64,000 bases of DNA, taken from the NCBI GenBank assembly GCA_963922205.1, contig CAWUHX010000255.1, positions 186,001 to 250,000 of the forward strand, read 5' to 3'. Origin of the DNA: Romanomermis culicivorax (Eukaryota > Nematoda > Enoplea > Mermithida > Mermithidae). Positions 46,130 through 56,239 of the stretch are shown here, one piece after another (positions within the stretch are counted from its first letter, which is position 1; each line of letters opens with the position of its first letter). Under the pieces are notes generated by a model. The model searched no databases. It saw only the letters and a program-made list of their open reading frames with translations, and was not told where the DNA came from. The position numbers and the translations under genes were made by a program.

Positions 46130-47536
46130 CGGAGTATACGATCAGAGTCTTATGCCGAGATATGGGTTGGTGCGCAGCACCCCGACCTTTTCGCTGCTCA
46201 GCTGGAGGATCCGGAGTTAGCCGACATCATTTGCTCTCTTAAGCCTCTGGGCGACCAGAATGATGTGCGAGGCTACCATCTGTTGGATAACGTTCTTCAG
46301 AAATGGACAGGCGAATCCAATAAGATTGTCATACCCAGATCCATGGTTACTACCATTATCCGAGCTCATCATGATGACATCTTAGCTGGACACTTTGGTG
46401 CTAAATGTACTGCGCGGCTCATTGCTCGCAGATACCACTGGCCTTCCCTCAGTCGGGATGTTAAGTCCTCCTGTCAGTGGTGTGATCTTTGCCAACGGAA
46501 TAAGCCCGCTCGACTGAAAACCACTGCGACCCTGAAACCCATCACCATCACGGGACCGTCTCATGGGGTAGGTGTCGACTGTATGGGACCAATGACCACT
46601 AGCGAAGCTGGCAACCGTTTCATCGTAGTCTTCATCGACTACTTTACGAAATGGGTCGAGGCTTTTGCTACTCCGGACATCACTGCGCACACCATAGCCC
46701 GACTGTTTGTAACGCAAATTGTCTGCCGGCACGGGGCACCGCAGATTCTTCAGTCAGATCGTGGCACTGATTTCACATCAAAACTGATGACTGAGATCAC
46801 TGTGATCTGCGCAACGAAGAAGATCCACTCTACCGCCTATCATCCGATGACCAACGGCGAGGTGGAAAGAGCTAATCAGACGCTAGCCACACGGCTACGT
46901 ATGTATGTTCATCACGGACATACTGATTGGGATGAACACCTACCATATGCTGTGTTTGCCGTCAATATCAGCATGAATGAGTCAACAGGGTACTCGCCCT
47001 TTGAACTAATGTACGGTTGCACACCCATGCTCCCTGTTGATGCCGCGCTCTCATTCAACCCTCCGGCCCATATCATTAATGTTTCCTCATACGATATGGA
47101 GGTCAAACGTCATTTCACGAATGCGTTAACCTTAATCCAGAGTCGGATTGAGAAAGCACAGGAGGCCTATGCATGGTCTTATGACCGGAGGGCACAAGAT
47201 GTCTCGTACAAAGTAGGGGATCAGGTGCTCAAACTGCGCACCTCCAGCAAACGTGGACTCACTCCTAAATTGCTGCCCATCTACAATGGGCCCTATCTTG
47301 TAACAAGTGTGGCATATCCCAATGTCACACTTCGTCTCGAGACAGATCAGGAAGACACTGTACATGTCAACCAGCTTCGACTTTACGTGTCCCCTGAACC
47401 ACCGAGTGAAGCAGAGGATACACCTCCCACTTCACAGGCAACGGATTCGGCACCCTTGTTGTTTCCTTCAACAAGCCGGGACTTTACACCGAATTTGATT
47501 GACCCACATCTTGATGCAGAGGTCCCCGACCCTTAA
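46130..47536 (+). CDS. pol: Pol C-terminal part: integrase
   Basis: Frame 2 (open from 46076, but the first ~20 codons lie in a local duplication). The zinc-binding HHCC module is intact (HHDDILAGHFG and CQWCDLCQ). The catalytic triad is complete: D in GVDCMGP, D in QSDRGTDF and E in GEVERANQ. A C-terminal GPY/F module (IYNGPYLVTSV) is typical of Ty3/gypsy. The tail is Pro/Ser/Thr-rich and ends at 47536. The frame differs from the RNase H part, so this copy needs a frame correction upstream. Integrase itself looks undamaged. Confidence 0.93.
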   Translation, partial: RSIRSESYAEIWVGAQHPDLFAAQLEDPELADIICSLKPLGDQNDVRGYHLLDNVLQKWTGESNKIVIPRSMVTTIIRAHHDDILAGHFGAKCTARLIARRYHWPSLSRDVKSSCQWCDLCQRNKPARLKTTATLKPITITGPSHGVGVDCMGPMTTSEAGNRFIVVFIDYFTKWVEAFATPDITAHTIARLFVTQIVCRHGAPQILQSDRGTDFTSKLMTEITVICATKKIHSTAYHPMTNGEVERANQTLATRLRMYVHHGHTDWDEHLPYAVFAVNISMNESTGYSPFELMYGCTPMLPVDAALSFNPPAHIINVSSYDMEVKRHFTNALTLIQSRIEKAQEAYAWSYDRRAQDVSYKVGDQVLKLRTSSKRGLTPKLLPIYNGPYLVTSVAYPNVTLRLETDQEDTVHVNQLRLYVSPEPPSEAEDTPPTSQATDSAPLLFPSTSRDFTPNLIDPHLDAEVPDP

Positions 47537-47565
47537 TTCAAGATGCATTCTCTTCATTGTCCCCA

Positions 47566-48051
47566 CTTACGGACGAGGACGTCTTTTTTCGAAGGACCGC
47601 CGTGCCCCTCACGAAGTATCCACTCTTGTCCATGCTGGATCCTAGTGGATAGAAGAGAATGTGCAGCAGCCAAAGCGTCACATCTTAGGTGCATCCCCAC
47701 GGGATAGCCTACACTTCACTGGGTGCATCCCCTGCGATAACCCGATATCCTACACCTCACTGGGTGCATCCTCTGCGATAGCCTACATCTTGCCCTGAAA
47801 ATTTTTCTTTTCTGTGCTCTAGACTCTCGCACAGGATATTCAATGTCTGCAACTTCACGCATCAACAATTTCCAGTTACCATACTGTCGAACGAATTACA
47901 ATCAAAGGAGGCTCCATCCGCCAACAACCCAACGGACCTATTCGACCACTCGCCGTCACACCTCGGAACAACCTACGACCACGGACACGCCGCACAAACC
48001 TCACTACTAACCACCACAAGGACGAGGACGCCCTTTTTTGAAGGACCGCCA
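47566..48051 (+). other. 3' untranslated region with a duplicated pre-LTR motif
   Basis: GGACGAGGACG..CTTTTTT.GAAGGACCGCC occurs at about 47572 and again right before the 3' LTR (about 48020-48050). The second copy occupies the place of the polypurine tract, although it is only partly purine-rich. The first is followed by GTGCCCCTCACG, resembling an LTR start. Confidence 0.65.
47690..47795 (+). repeat. Short tandem repeats in the 3' region
   Basis: GGGTGCATCC..GCGATA.CC..CTACA.CTCACT occurs about three times at ~45-55-bp spacing, directly downstream of pol. Confidence 0.75.
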
Positions 48052-49460
48052 TGTCACGTGCTGCTCAATTCCCCAACGTCACGTGATTCCGATCATGTCA
48101 ATATTTTGTTTTTCTTCATAATTTGTTTATTACTCATTCATGTTTTCGTTTATTTGATTTTTACACATGCATTTTGTGTTCGTTTTTATATTTTCATGCA
48201 TTTATATGTTTCGTTTTGTTGTATTTATGAACCCGGGCTACAGTAGGCCCTTTAGCTAAAAACTTCCGCCAGTCGTGCTCCACGAGCACATGGCTATTTT
48301 TGGTGCATTCCATGCACCTCTTATCACCAAAAATTAGCGTTGTTTTTGTTACGCAAAAACGACTAGCTAAGAAGTTTAGCTAAAGACGTTCATATGCTTA
48401 GCATAGGCACTGCAGTCAGCCTCAGTGCTAAACGCATGTGAACGAAAAAATGTCTATGTGCTCATAGGCATCTTCTGCATCACGTCTAGCTGCAGAAGTT
48501 AGCTTGGACGCCGAGAAACTCCGCCCAAGCTGCAGCTGTAGCCAAACTTTTAAGGACATGTTTCTTTAATTTTTCGCTCATTCTTGGGTTCACCAAGCTT
48601 CCGTCGGGTTGTAACTCCATGTCCACCGCCTTATTCTAAATTTGCATAATTTTATATACACCTGTGCGTCCGCCCCCTTATTTCCAAATAAATTTGCATA
48701 AATTTATACCTTTCTACTGTGTCCGCCGCTTACCCGTCTAGAGTACCCGCTGCCCATCAGTGCCAGGTGTCCGACCGCCCCGGTTCGCAGAGAAACGTTG
48801 GAGAATCGCCTCCCGATAGCCGAAACTCGTCGCTAGGACTCGTGTGGATCGCATCCCCCCGCTCCAGTGCCAGAAGACTGAAAGTATCCAGGGACTTGCC
48901 GCCCGATTCATCGAATCGCTTGAGAAGCAGGACTAGGTGAGTCTTCTCAGGGGATTATTGTTATTTGTGGGGTATTTGTTGGGGAACCCTTCTTAAGTCG
49001 GTTTCCCAGGTCTTCCACAGATAAGTAGGGCCTCCACCTCTCAGGTTCGGGCTAAAAAAGGGGCTGTCCGGTTCATAATCGGGTCCCACAAATTAGGTCA
49101 TTTTACGGGTGACCCTGTCCCCACTCTCACTGAGTAGGACTCGGGGATTGTCGCACCTAGCCTGGTGGCGTTGTCCATTACCCTACAGTAAGACCCCAGG
49201 ACAACACCAGAGAACCAACTATAGACCTCTCTATAGCCACCATTCGCCAGGTTAGGCCCCAACGCCAACCAGGGGAGCCTGGGGAAAATGCCAGTATCCA
49301 TCAGGAGTCACAGCCTATTACTCACTGTAATAGGATCAATCTGATATGGTTCACCATCAATGTGACGTCTAAAACACGGTACTACCTGATGTGATACCCA
49401 AACCTCCCCAGCTCTCCCAATTAAACATGTCATACACGTGACATGGCGTAAAACGTGACA
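48052..49460 (+). repeat. 3' LTR, 1409 bp
   Basis: Starts TGTCACGTGC at 48052 and ends AACGTGACA at 49460, followed by the ATAT target duplication. AATAAA at 48687; donor-like GTGAGT at about 48937. Nearly identical to the 5' LTR apart from point changes and a few indels. Confidence 0.95.
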
Positions 49461-49464
49461 ATAT

Positions 49465-50094
49465 CAACTTTTTCCAAATGAGCCGTGGAAAAAAAACTGC
49501 TCATATCTCCTTTTTCCTCACATATACTACACGGTCATCACCTGCCTACACGTTTCTCTGTACCTTTTCGCTTTTGGAGGTTGAAACTCAGGTGCTGATG
49601 TTCCATGCAAGTCAAATGCGGATAAGCAATATTTTTTTCAGCGTTTTCTTCACTTTAATTTCTTCATTAATTGAAGATTGCGTGCCGACTTGGACCTTTT
49701 CTGGTTATATAGTCTGTTTTTCTTGACAAGCTACTAAATAATAAGAGTGGAAAGCAAGTACCATTTCATATTTTTTCGATTTTCTGCTAAATCATATGTA
49801 ACATGGGTCTACATTTTTGTGAGCATACCCCCCAATAACTTTTTTGGTTGAAAAATTCAACGGTAAAAGCTGTGATTAAACGTTTTTGACTACAGTACTA
49901 ATGTGTATCATTTTTCAATTTAGAAGCATTTTGGAAAAAAGAGACTATAGTTGCATTTATGGTTTCAAAGTATGCGCAATAACTCATATCGTCTAAAAAA
50001 TTGACGTGACTTACGAATTTTTAATTTTTTAATCCTTGAAGACTATGCACATTTATTTAGAAGTGTTGAAGACAACTGAATCGATTGTGTCCGA
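49465..50094. other. No gene seen
   Basis: AT-rich flank of the retrotransposon; the short ORF 49,478-49,726 has no recognisable domain. Confidence 0.5.
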
Positions 50095-51785
50095 ACTCGG
50101 CGTCCATCCTAACTTGGCGTCCGTCCTAGCTTGGCGTCCGTCTTAACTTGGCGTCCGTCCTAAGTTGGCGTATTAGTCCCATATGTTAGCGTCCATTTTA
50201 TGTCCTAACTTGGCTTCTGTCTTAACTTGGCCTCCTCCTAACCTGGCGTATTAGTCTCATATGTTGGCGTCCATTTTATGTCCTACTTGGCTTCTGTCTT
50301 AACTTGGCCTGCTCCTAACCTGGAGTATTAGTCTCATATGTTGGCGTCCGTTTTATGCCCTAACTTGGCGTCCATTTTAACTTGGCGTCCGTCTTAACTT
50401 GGTGTATTATATGCTTTGGATCAAGATTAACCTAAATTCACTTTTATTGGTTATTGAAAAATATGCATTTGCGAGTAATACACATATATCATTACAGCTG
50501 TAGGAGTTATTCATTATGCGTAAATTTTACTGATATTTTTCTATATACAGAAACAGTTTTCCAATGAAAAAAGCACATAGTTTCACAAAAAAACATTGCA
50601 TTTTTGCATGCAAACCCTTAGGTTCCCAGAATTTCGAAAACTGAATAAGTTATATGGGTTCTCAAATTCTAACAGACTTCCCGTAAGAATGTCCATTTGA
50701 ATTTGAGTTTTTAAATACAGTTAATCCATTGCTCGGTTCTCTAAAATACAGGTAATATTGGAGAAGCAAAGAGATCGCCCTATAAATGTTGCAATCCATT
50801 CACATTTTCTTCTTACTCCTTTCTTTCTTTACCTCATTTCTCATAATGTATTTTTCATTTATTTTCTATTTATTCGTTTAAACTTTTTTCTTTGAGCGAG
50901 GATGTAAAGTGGGAGGACGCAAACAAGACTGAATGGAGGACAGAATGAAGGAAGGGAGGAACATGACTAAACAACAAATTCAAAATAATTTCGTGATAAA
51001 CTAGGACTCAGCTCCATAATCCCAGAGTTCTGAGCTGCTTTGCTGCTCCGTTGCTCTGGCAGAGCAGCTGTAGATAAAGGTGATCTGGAGCTCCGTACAT
51101 TTTTGTCGGTTTGTTTACTGTAGTTCACATAGCTGAAAGAAATGCGACAAATAAGTTATTGGGTTATTTATGATTGATTTTTTGACTCCAGTCTTGATAC
51201 TTAATTCTCAGGTTATTCTCATGGTACTTGGTTGAGGGTTCAAGAGGTCCGCGGCCCCACTCGATTCTCCAGTATGGTAGCTTGGTTTTTCCTCTTCATC
51301 TTATCTTCATCTTTTTTGTTTATTTTTCTTTGTATTCTTTTTCTGCTCAATTTTTTTGTCTGTGTTCCGTTCCTCCTTTTTTCCTCTTTCTATTTTCCCC
51401 TCCATTTTCTCTATTACTCTCTTTTATTCATTTTGCATTTGGTTAGTAGCGTAATATAATGTTGATGTATTAAATTGTATTAATGCGGTTAGTATACGAA
51501 TTGTAGATATGGATACCTACAGAAAGAGTCTTAGAGGAGAGAAAGAAAGATAAAATGTAATAAAGTAAAGAAAAAGAACAAATAAAAATAAATTCGAAGA
51601 CCAAAAATATGAAAAAATGCGAGAATCAATTTAACTTTGATTTTATGATCCATTATACGCCAAGTTGGAAATGGACGCTAAATTAGGACAGACGCCAAGT
51701 TAGGATCTTTTCCTTAAACACTGGACGCCAAGTTGAGATTTCTATATTTAGCCTCTAATATAACATTGGACGCCAATTTAGGATT
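50095..51785. mobile_element. Candidate fold-back element with satellite-like inverted ends
   Basis: The left end (50095-50405) is an array of TAACTTGGCGTCCGTCC-type words repeated about a dozen times at ~17-25-bp steps. The right end (51656-51785) has the complement (GGACGCCAAGTTAGGA) about five times. The inner ~1.2 kb has no convincing gene; ORFs near 51,228-51,459 are T-rich hydrophobic translations. Tandem repeats in inverted orientation at both ends resemble fold-back transposons. No target duplication was identified. Confidence 0.6.
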
Positions 51786-53663
51786 GTTGGCTGTTGTGAA
51801 ATTTGTCGAAAAGTAGTCCATGAAAGCTCACGAAATCCAAAAATTCTTTTCCATTCCTCGATCAGCCTATGGCTCACATCGATGTTTGATGGTGATAACT
51901 TCACTGAAGAAGGCGAATATAAACCAGCCGAAAGATTCGAACTATAGATCATTTAGTTTAGAATGATAGAGCGGAAAACTTTGTTCTGTAGAAAAACGCT
52001 AAATTTCTTCAAGAGAATGGAAAAGGCGAAAGTAATGGAAAAGAATATCATGCTTGTCGATTTGAACAACACTTTGTCGATACATGAGTGCAACTCGTGA
52101 AATTTGGACCACGTTTAAGTTATTAAAATTATTAAAATCGGGTTATCGAAAGAAATTTTCAGCTCTTCTGTTTGCCGCTCACTGGCGAAAAAATCTTCCA
52201 TTGATTACAGTAATGAGCTTATTATCTTTTTCCATATTGAACTTACTTTCCAGGATTGTTGCATCGATCATTTCAAAATGAATGACGTATATATAGTTAC
52301 GACATATGTAATATGTCGTGATGCACAAAATAAAAATTCTAAGGATGTGGCCAAATGGATAAACTTGCGAAATTCGCGAGTAATCAAATTTAGCCACAAT
52401 TTTTTTGTCTCTCAAATAATTAGTTTTCTTCAATCTGTATTTTCTAAACATTTGGCATGAAAATTTGACTGAAAAAACGGTGGCTAAATTGACATCCCAC
52501 GCGAAAAACATTGGATGAAATGACATGAGGATCCCCTTGAATCCTCTTGACTCATGATACTGTAGCCTGAAATCTGCGTAACGAATTTAGAAAATCAGGA
52601 GAACTTGTAGAAACGTCTGCTTTTGGTTTTGAACCAATTGCAGTGTCGTCACGTGACGAGAAATTCAAACCAATGGAAACAGCAATTTGAGGAAAGTGCG
52701 AACTTCTGTTTTCAAACAAATAAAACATTTTTTAAAACTCATCGGGATTTTTGACTCAGGTCATATTTTTCAGATTTTTCAATTGGAAGCATTTTATAAA
52801 AAACGGACTGCAAATAGTTAAAGTGAAAAGTTATTTCTATTTACTTTTTATCTGTCACATAGGACTTGAACTTTATGGAACCTTGCATCCAAGTAACTTT
52901 TAACAATCAATTTTTTGTCATGTTTCGATTTAGAAGCAATTTAGAACAGACAGCAAGTTGTTTTCCCTTCCTTAGCATCTTTTCGCATTCCAAGTCTCAC
53001 TTAGATGGATCATACAATGGTTAATTATCCATCTGTAATATTATTGTGTTACTTTTTTAGCACTTATACGAAGTCAGAAGAGTCGTTGAATGAATTTGAG
53101 AACGTAACACGTTTTCTCCATCCTGTGGAAAGTGCTGTGTCCCGATTGGTCCGTATTTCTTTAAAAATGATCCTAAAATAAATGATCTATTAGTTTAAAT
53201 ATCATCTATTTTCTTCATTAAAATTCGATTATCATGCAGTCCCACAACTTGCCAAAAGTGCTTGACATAATTTAAATCTTCGAGCCGTGATGTAAAGGAA
53301 TCATTATCGAGGACACCCAATTCTCAAATATTGTAAGTGCTCCGCTGTTTTGAACAGAACTTTTGTCGTTTATTTTTCTATTTCAAAATAGACTAGATTA
53401 TGCACTTGAGTTACAACATCAACAACCTGAAATATGCTTTCTCCTCATTTTTGAATTACAGACATTTTATAAAAAACTGACTCGTTCAAAAAACGTGTTT
53501 CTATTCAATGTTGATCATAGTTGTTGTTTCTTTCTAATCATATGACTATGCACAAACAAGCATAATCAGTGAAAATGCGGTGCTGTTATTATTTTGACTG
53601 ATAAGAAATTTTTCTAAATAAAAGGTAGTTTATGGCCGGTTGACAGAAAAAAATTCGCAAAAA
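51786..53663. other. No gene seen
   Basis: AT-rich, with short ORFs lacking family features. Motifs such as GCATCGATCATTTCAAAATG (near 52,262) look like one end of the 54.2-kb MITE family. The last part must hold the promoter of the small secreted-peptide gene; no clear TATA element. Confidence 0.5.
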
Positions 53664-53894
53664 ATGAAAAATTGTACGTTTGGATTGCTCATCGCTTTGA
53701 CAATCGCCTGTTTCGCGTTGACCACCGCCGTATGGTGCCCATCGAATCAAGTGTATATCCAGCAGATCAACCAATGCGCGGCGAGGGTGCCTCTAGGTTT
53801 CGTGTGCGCATATAACGAACAGTGTCCGCCCAGAGCCACCTGCAAAGCTTTCATGTCGGGTGAGTTGGGAAAGTTGATTTGTTCGTTTTGCTAG
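53664..53894 (+). CDS. Small secreted cysteine-rich peptide, single exon
   Basis: 76 codons from the ATG at 53664. An upstream in-frame start at 53640 is possible but would add eight polar residues before the signal peptide. Residues ~1-22 are a clear signal peptide (NCTFGLLIALTIACFALTTA). The mature ~54 residues have seven cysteines: WCPSNQ, QINQCAA, GFVCAYNEQCPPRATCKA and LICSFC. CAYNEQCPPRATC resembles the pattern of EB-type extracellular modules, but the match is short. No intron is needed. Neighbours are repeats only. Function unknown; a secreted structural or defence-type peptide is possible. Confidence 0.7.
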   Translation: MKNCTFGLLIALTIACFALTTAVWCPSNQVYIQQINQCAARVPLGFVCAYNEQCPPRATCKAFMSGELGKLICSFC

Positions 53895-54062
53895 ATTCCA
53901 AGGACCCGTCTGTACTCCTCGTGGCCATGCATCAGAGTGAGCGAATTTTAGTTTTGACCTAACCCAGAAAGGGATTCGAAATCACCCAACGATGATTTTT
54001 CATTTCTGATGGAGTTAGAGGAGGTTAAAATATGGTCGACTTTCTAGGAATTTCTTTCGAAT

Positions 54063-54122
54063 TTCTGAATTATGCTTTAGGATTCATGTCGTTCTGAATT
54101 ATGCTTTAGGATTCATGTCGTT
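54063..54122. repeat. 29-bp perfect tandem duplication
   Basis: CTGAATTATGCTTTAGGATT plus CATGTCGTT occurs twice in a row, identical. A recent slippage or duplication event. Confidence 0.95.
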
Positions 54123-54199
54123 AGAGCAGGTTGGAAGTGGCTCAATTTTTTCCAATATAAAGGCTCTATTGTGCCATGATATTAATTTAGGTTACAATA

Positions 54200-54418
54200 C
54201 TCCATTCATTTTGAAGTGATCGATGCAGCAAGGTCGCAGCAAAATGTGTATTCAAATTATGGAAGGCTCGCTGATTCTATTCGATGAATTTTTTTCATGA
54301 TACAGAGCCCTACTCTTTTCAATCATTTCAAAATTATCAAATTGATTCCCTGGTCTCTAATAATACTGCGTTTGCGGAAACGCCGACCGCTGTACTGATC
54401 ATTTCAAAGTGAATAGAG
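54200..54418. mobile_element. 219-bp MITE with TA target duplication, copy 2 of the family
   Basis: Left end CTCCATTCATTTTGAAGTGA and right end TCATTTCAAAGTGAATAGAG are inverted repeats of ~30 bp, flanked by TA on both sides. No ORF. Best-preserved copy of the repeat also found at 3.4 and 55.6 kb. Confidence 0.88.
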
Positions 54419-55627
54419 TATGTTACTCCAAGGAATTGATCTTGCGCTTAAGATTCCATTACGAATGAAGAACCTTTACCTTCGTGTAGAAGAGAAACTT
54501 GGTGAAATCGTAGCACTGTCAATCTTTTACAATTTTTAGTTTCTTCAGTCGAATTCAGTGGATTCTTCTACATTTCCTTGAACACAGGAACTTTCCGTAT
54601 TTATTAAATTTCAGGGCATATAAATGTCACAGTATAGTTGATCTTATTCAACTTTCTTCTGCATAATAACTTTTTACGATAATTTTTTATCAATGCAAGG
54701 CGGTCGAGAAAAAAGTGCATCTAAAACGCCTATTATACCTCAGTCAATCAAGATAGAGGATTGGAGCCTTGTTCATAATATAGCTCATATATTCTGTAGT
54801 TCCTACTTAACTAAAAATTTCATAGCTGTGCATTACAGTATACTTAGCTGTTTCACACATATAGTAAACCACTGTTTTTATCTATTTTTACTTATATAAG
54901 CTCAATGTGAAAGCACTAGGATAATTCCATATTAGGACTGACCAAACGAAGCAGTGGAAATTTCTGAGCTACAATGCATTAGTTATCGTAATTCTGCGGA
55001 TAGTTTTTGTTTCCAGAGAAGTCTGCATTCCCTTCGAAAATCGTCAGCACTTCTTTGAAATAAGAGCTGGAGAACTAACATTGCACATTATAATTGACAA
55101 TGTATGTTCATTAGCTATCGGATACATTCAGCCGTTAGTCTGTTTTTAAATTTTTTGATTACTCGTGACATGACGTAGTTTAGGAAAATAGAATATTCTA
55201 AGGCTGTGCATCATGCGAGGGCTAATCACCTAAATTTGGTAATGCCGGCCAAAAAACCAACTTATTGAGTCTTTCATCCCAAATTTTTTGCCAATTTTAA
55301 GGATCGAGGATGTGCCAAACGTGAAACAAGACGGCAGCAGACCGCGACGGTGCATATTTTTCTTTGCTGTTCAGGAATTCCATAATATCAACGTATTCTT
55401 ACTTCATCAGTAATGTAATGATACGTAAATTTCTAAATGCTACACATAAATTGGTTAGAAAATTATGCAAATTAACTCTTGATTTATCCAAATTCGCTGA
55501 ATGCAAATTATACTGATATTAATGTGAATAAAAGGAATATGCAAGATGGAACATTATGAATAATTCCAATGAATCATCTTACCTCGAACGTCCCGCAACC
55601 CTGAATAATGATTTTATGTGCAATTAT

Positions 55628-55862
55628 AAAACTCCGATATTTCATTTATTTTGAAATGATCGATGCTGCCAGGTTGCAGCCAAACTTTCATTCAAAATTA
55701 CGCAAAGCTCGTCGACTCTATTCAATAAAATTTTCCTTATTTCCTTGATTATCACCCTTTTCAACCATTCAAGATTATCGAAATTGATTTCCTTATCTCT
55801 AATAAGGCTGCGTTTGGCGAAGCTCCGACCGCTGCATCGATATGATTAAAAAATGAATAGTA
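55628..55862. repeat. MITE, copy 3 of the family
   Basis: Matches 54,200-54,418 through its length (CATTTATTTTGAAATGATCG at the left, GCATCGATATGATTAAAAAA at the right), with small indels. Flanks are TA-rich; ends are approximate. Confidence 0.75.
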
Positions 55863-55900
55863 TAGCAAAAGGTAAATGTGCAAATTTTTTTCCCCCTTTC

Positions 55901-56239
55901 TTAAGGGCCCTGCCATACTTCGTCGGATAGTGTCGGCCGACGCTGTCCGACGAGGTATAGCAGGTAATCTGACACTATCCGGCGTCATTGTATGTGTGGA
56001 TTAACGGGGCGGGGCTTAAACGCAGAAAACTGAAGGATTTTCTTGAATGTTGGACAGCGTAGGACAAAAAATTTCGACTCGATCGAAATTGCAATCTGGT
56101 GTCGACCGGATTGCAGAAGTATAGCAGCTCTGTCCGACTGTCGGCCAACTTCGGCCGGTGTCGGTCTCTGACATTGGCCGAGTCGGCCGACTGGCCAGTG
56201 TCGGAAGACGCTATCTGACGAAGTATAGCAGGGCCTTTA
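55901..56239. mobile_element. ~339-bp MITE with TTAAGGGCCCTGC ends
   Basis: Inverted ends AAGGGCCCTGCCATACTTCG and CGAAGTATAGCAGGGCCTTT extend further inward through GATAGTGTCGGCCGAC-type blocks, including multiple internal GTCGGCC/GGCCGAC copies. GC-rich relative to its flanks. The left edge is TTAA; the right edge TTTA is close to it, so a TTAA-targeting family is possible but not shown. Confidence 0.82.

Larger units (their letters stand above)
33379..49460 (+). mobile_element. Ty3/gypsy-class LTR retrotransposon with env-like gene between gag and pol, 16.1 kb
   Basis: LTRs at 33379-34803 and 48052-49460 are nearly identical, start TGTCACGTGC and end AACGTGACA. A 4-bp duplication ATAT (33375-33378 and 49461-49464) flanks the element. 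Internal order: a 3.6-kb leader with two repeat arrays, gag (38398-40956), an envelope-like glycoprotein fused to a retropepsin-like domain (40985-43537), a second retropepsin and RT, RNase H and integrase (43.5-47.5 kb), and a short 3' region. RT-RNaseH-IN order with a GPY/F end on integrase is Ty3/gypsy-type. The element is GC-richer than the host DNA. Pol carries stops and a mutated RT active site, so this copy cannot be autonomous. Confidence 0.95.
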
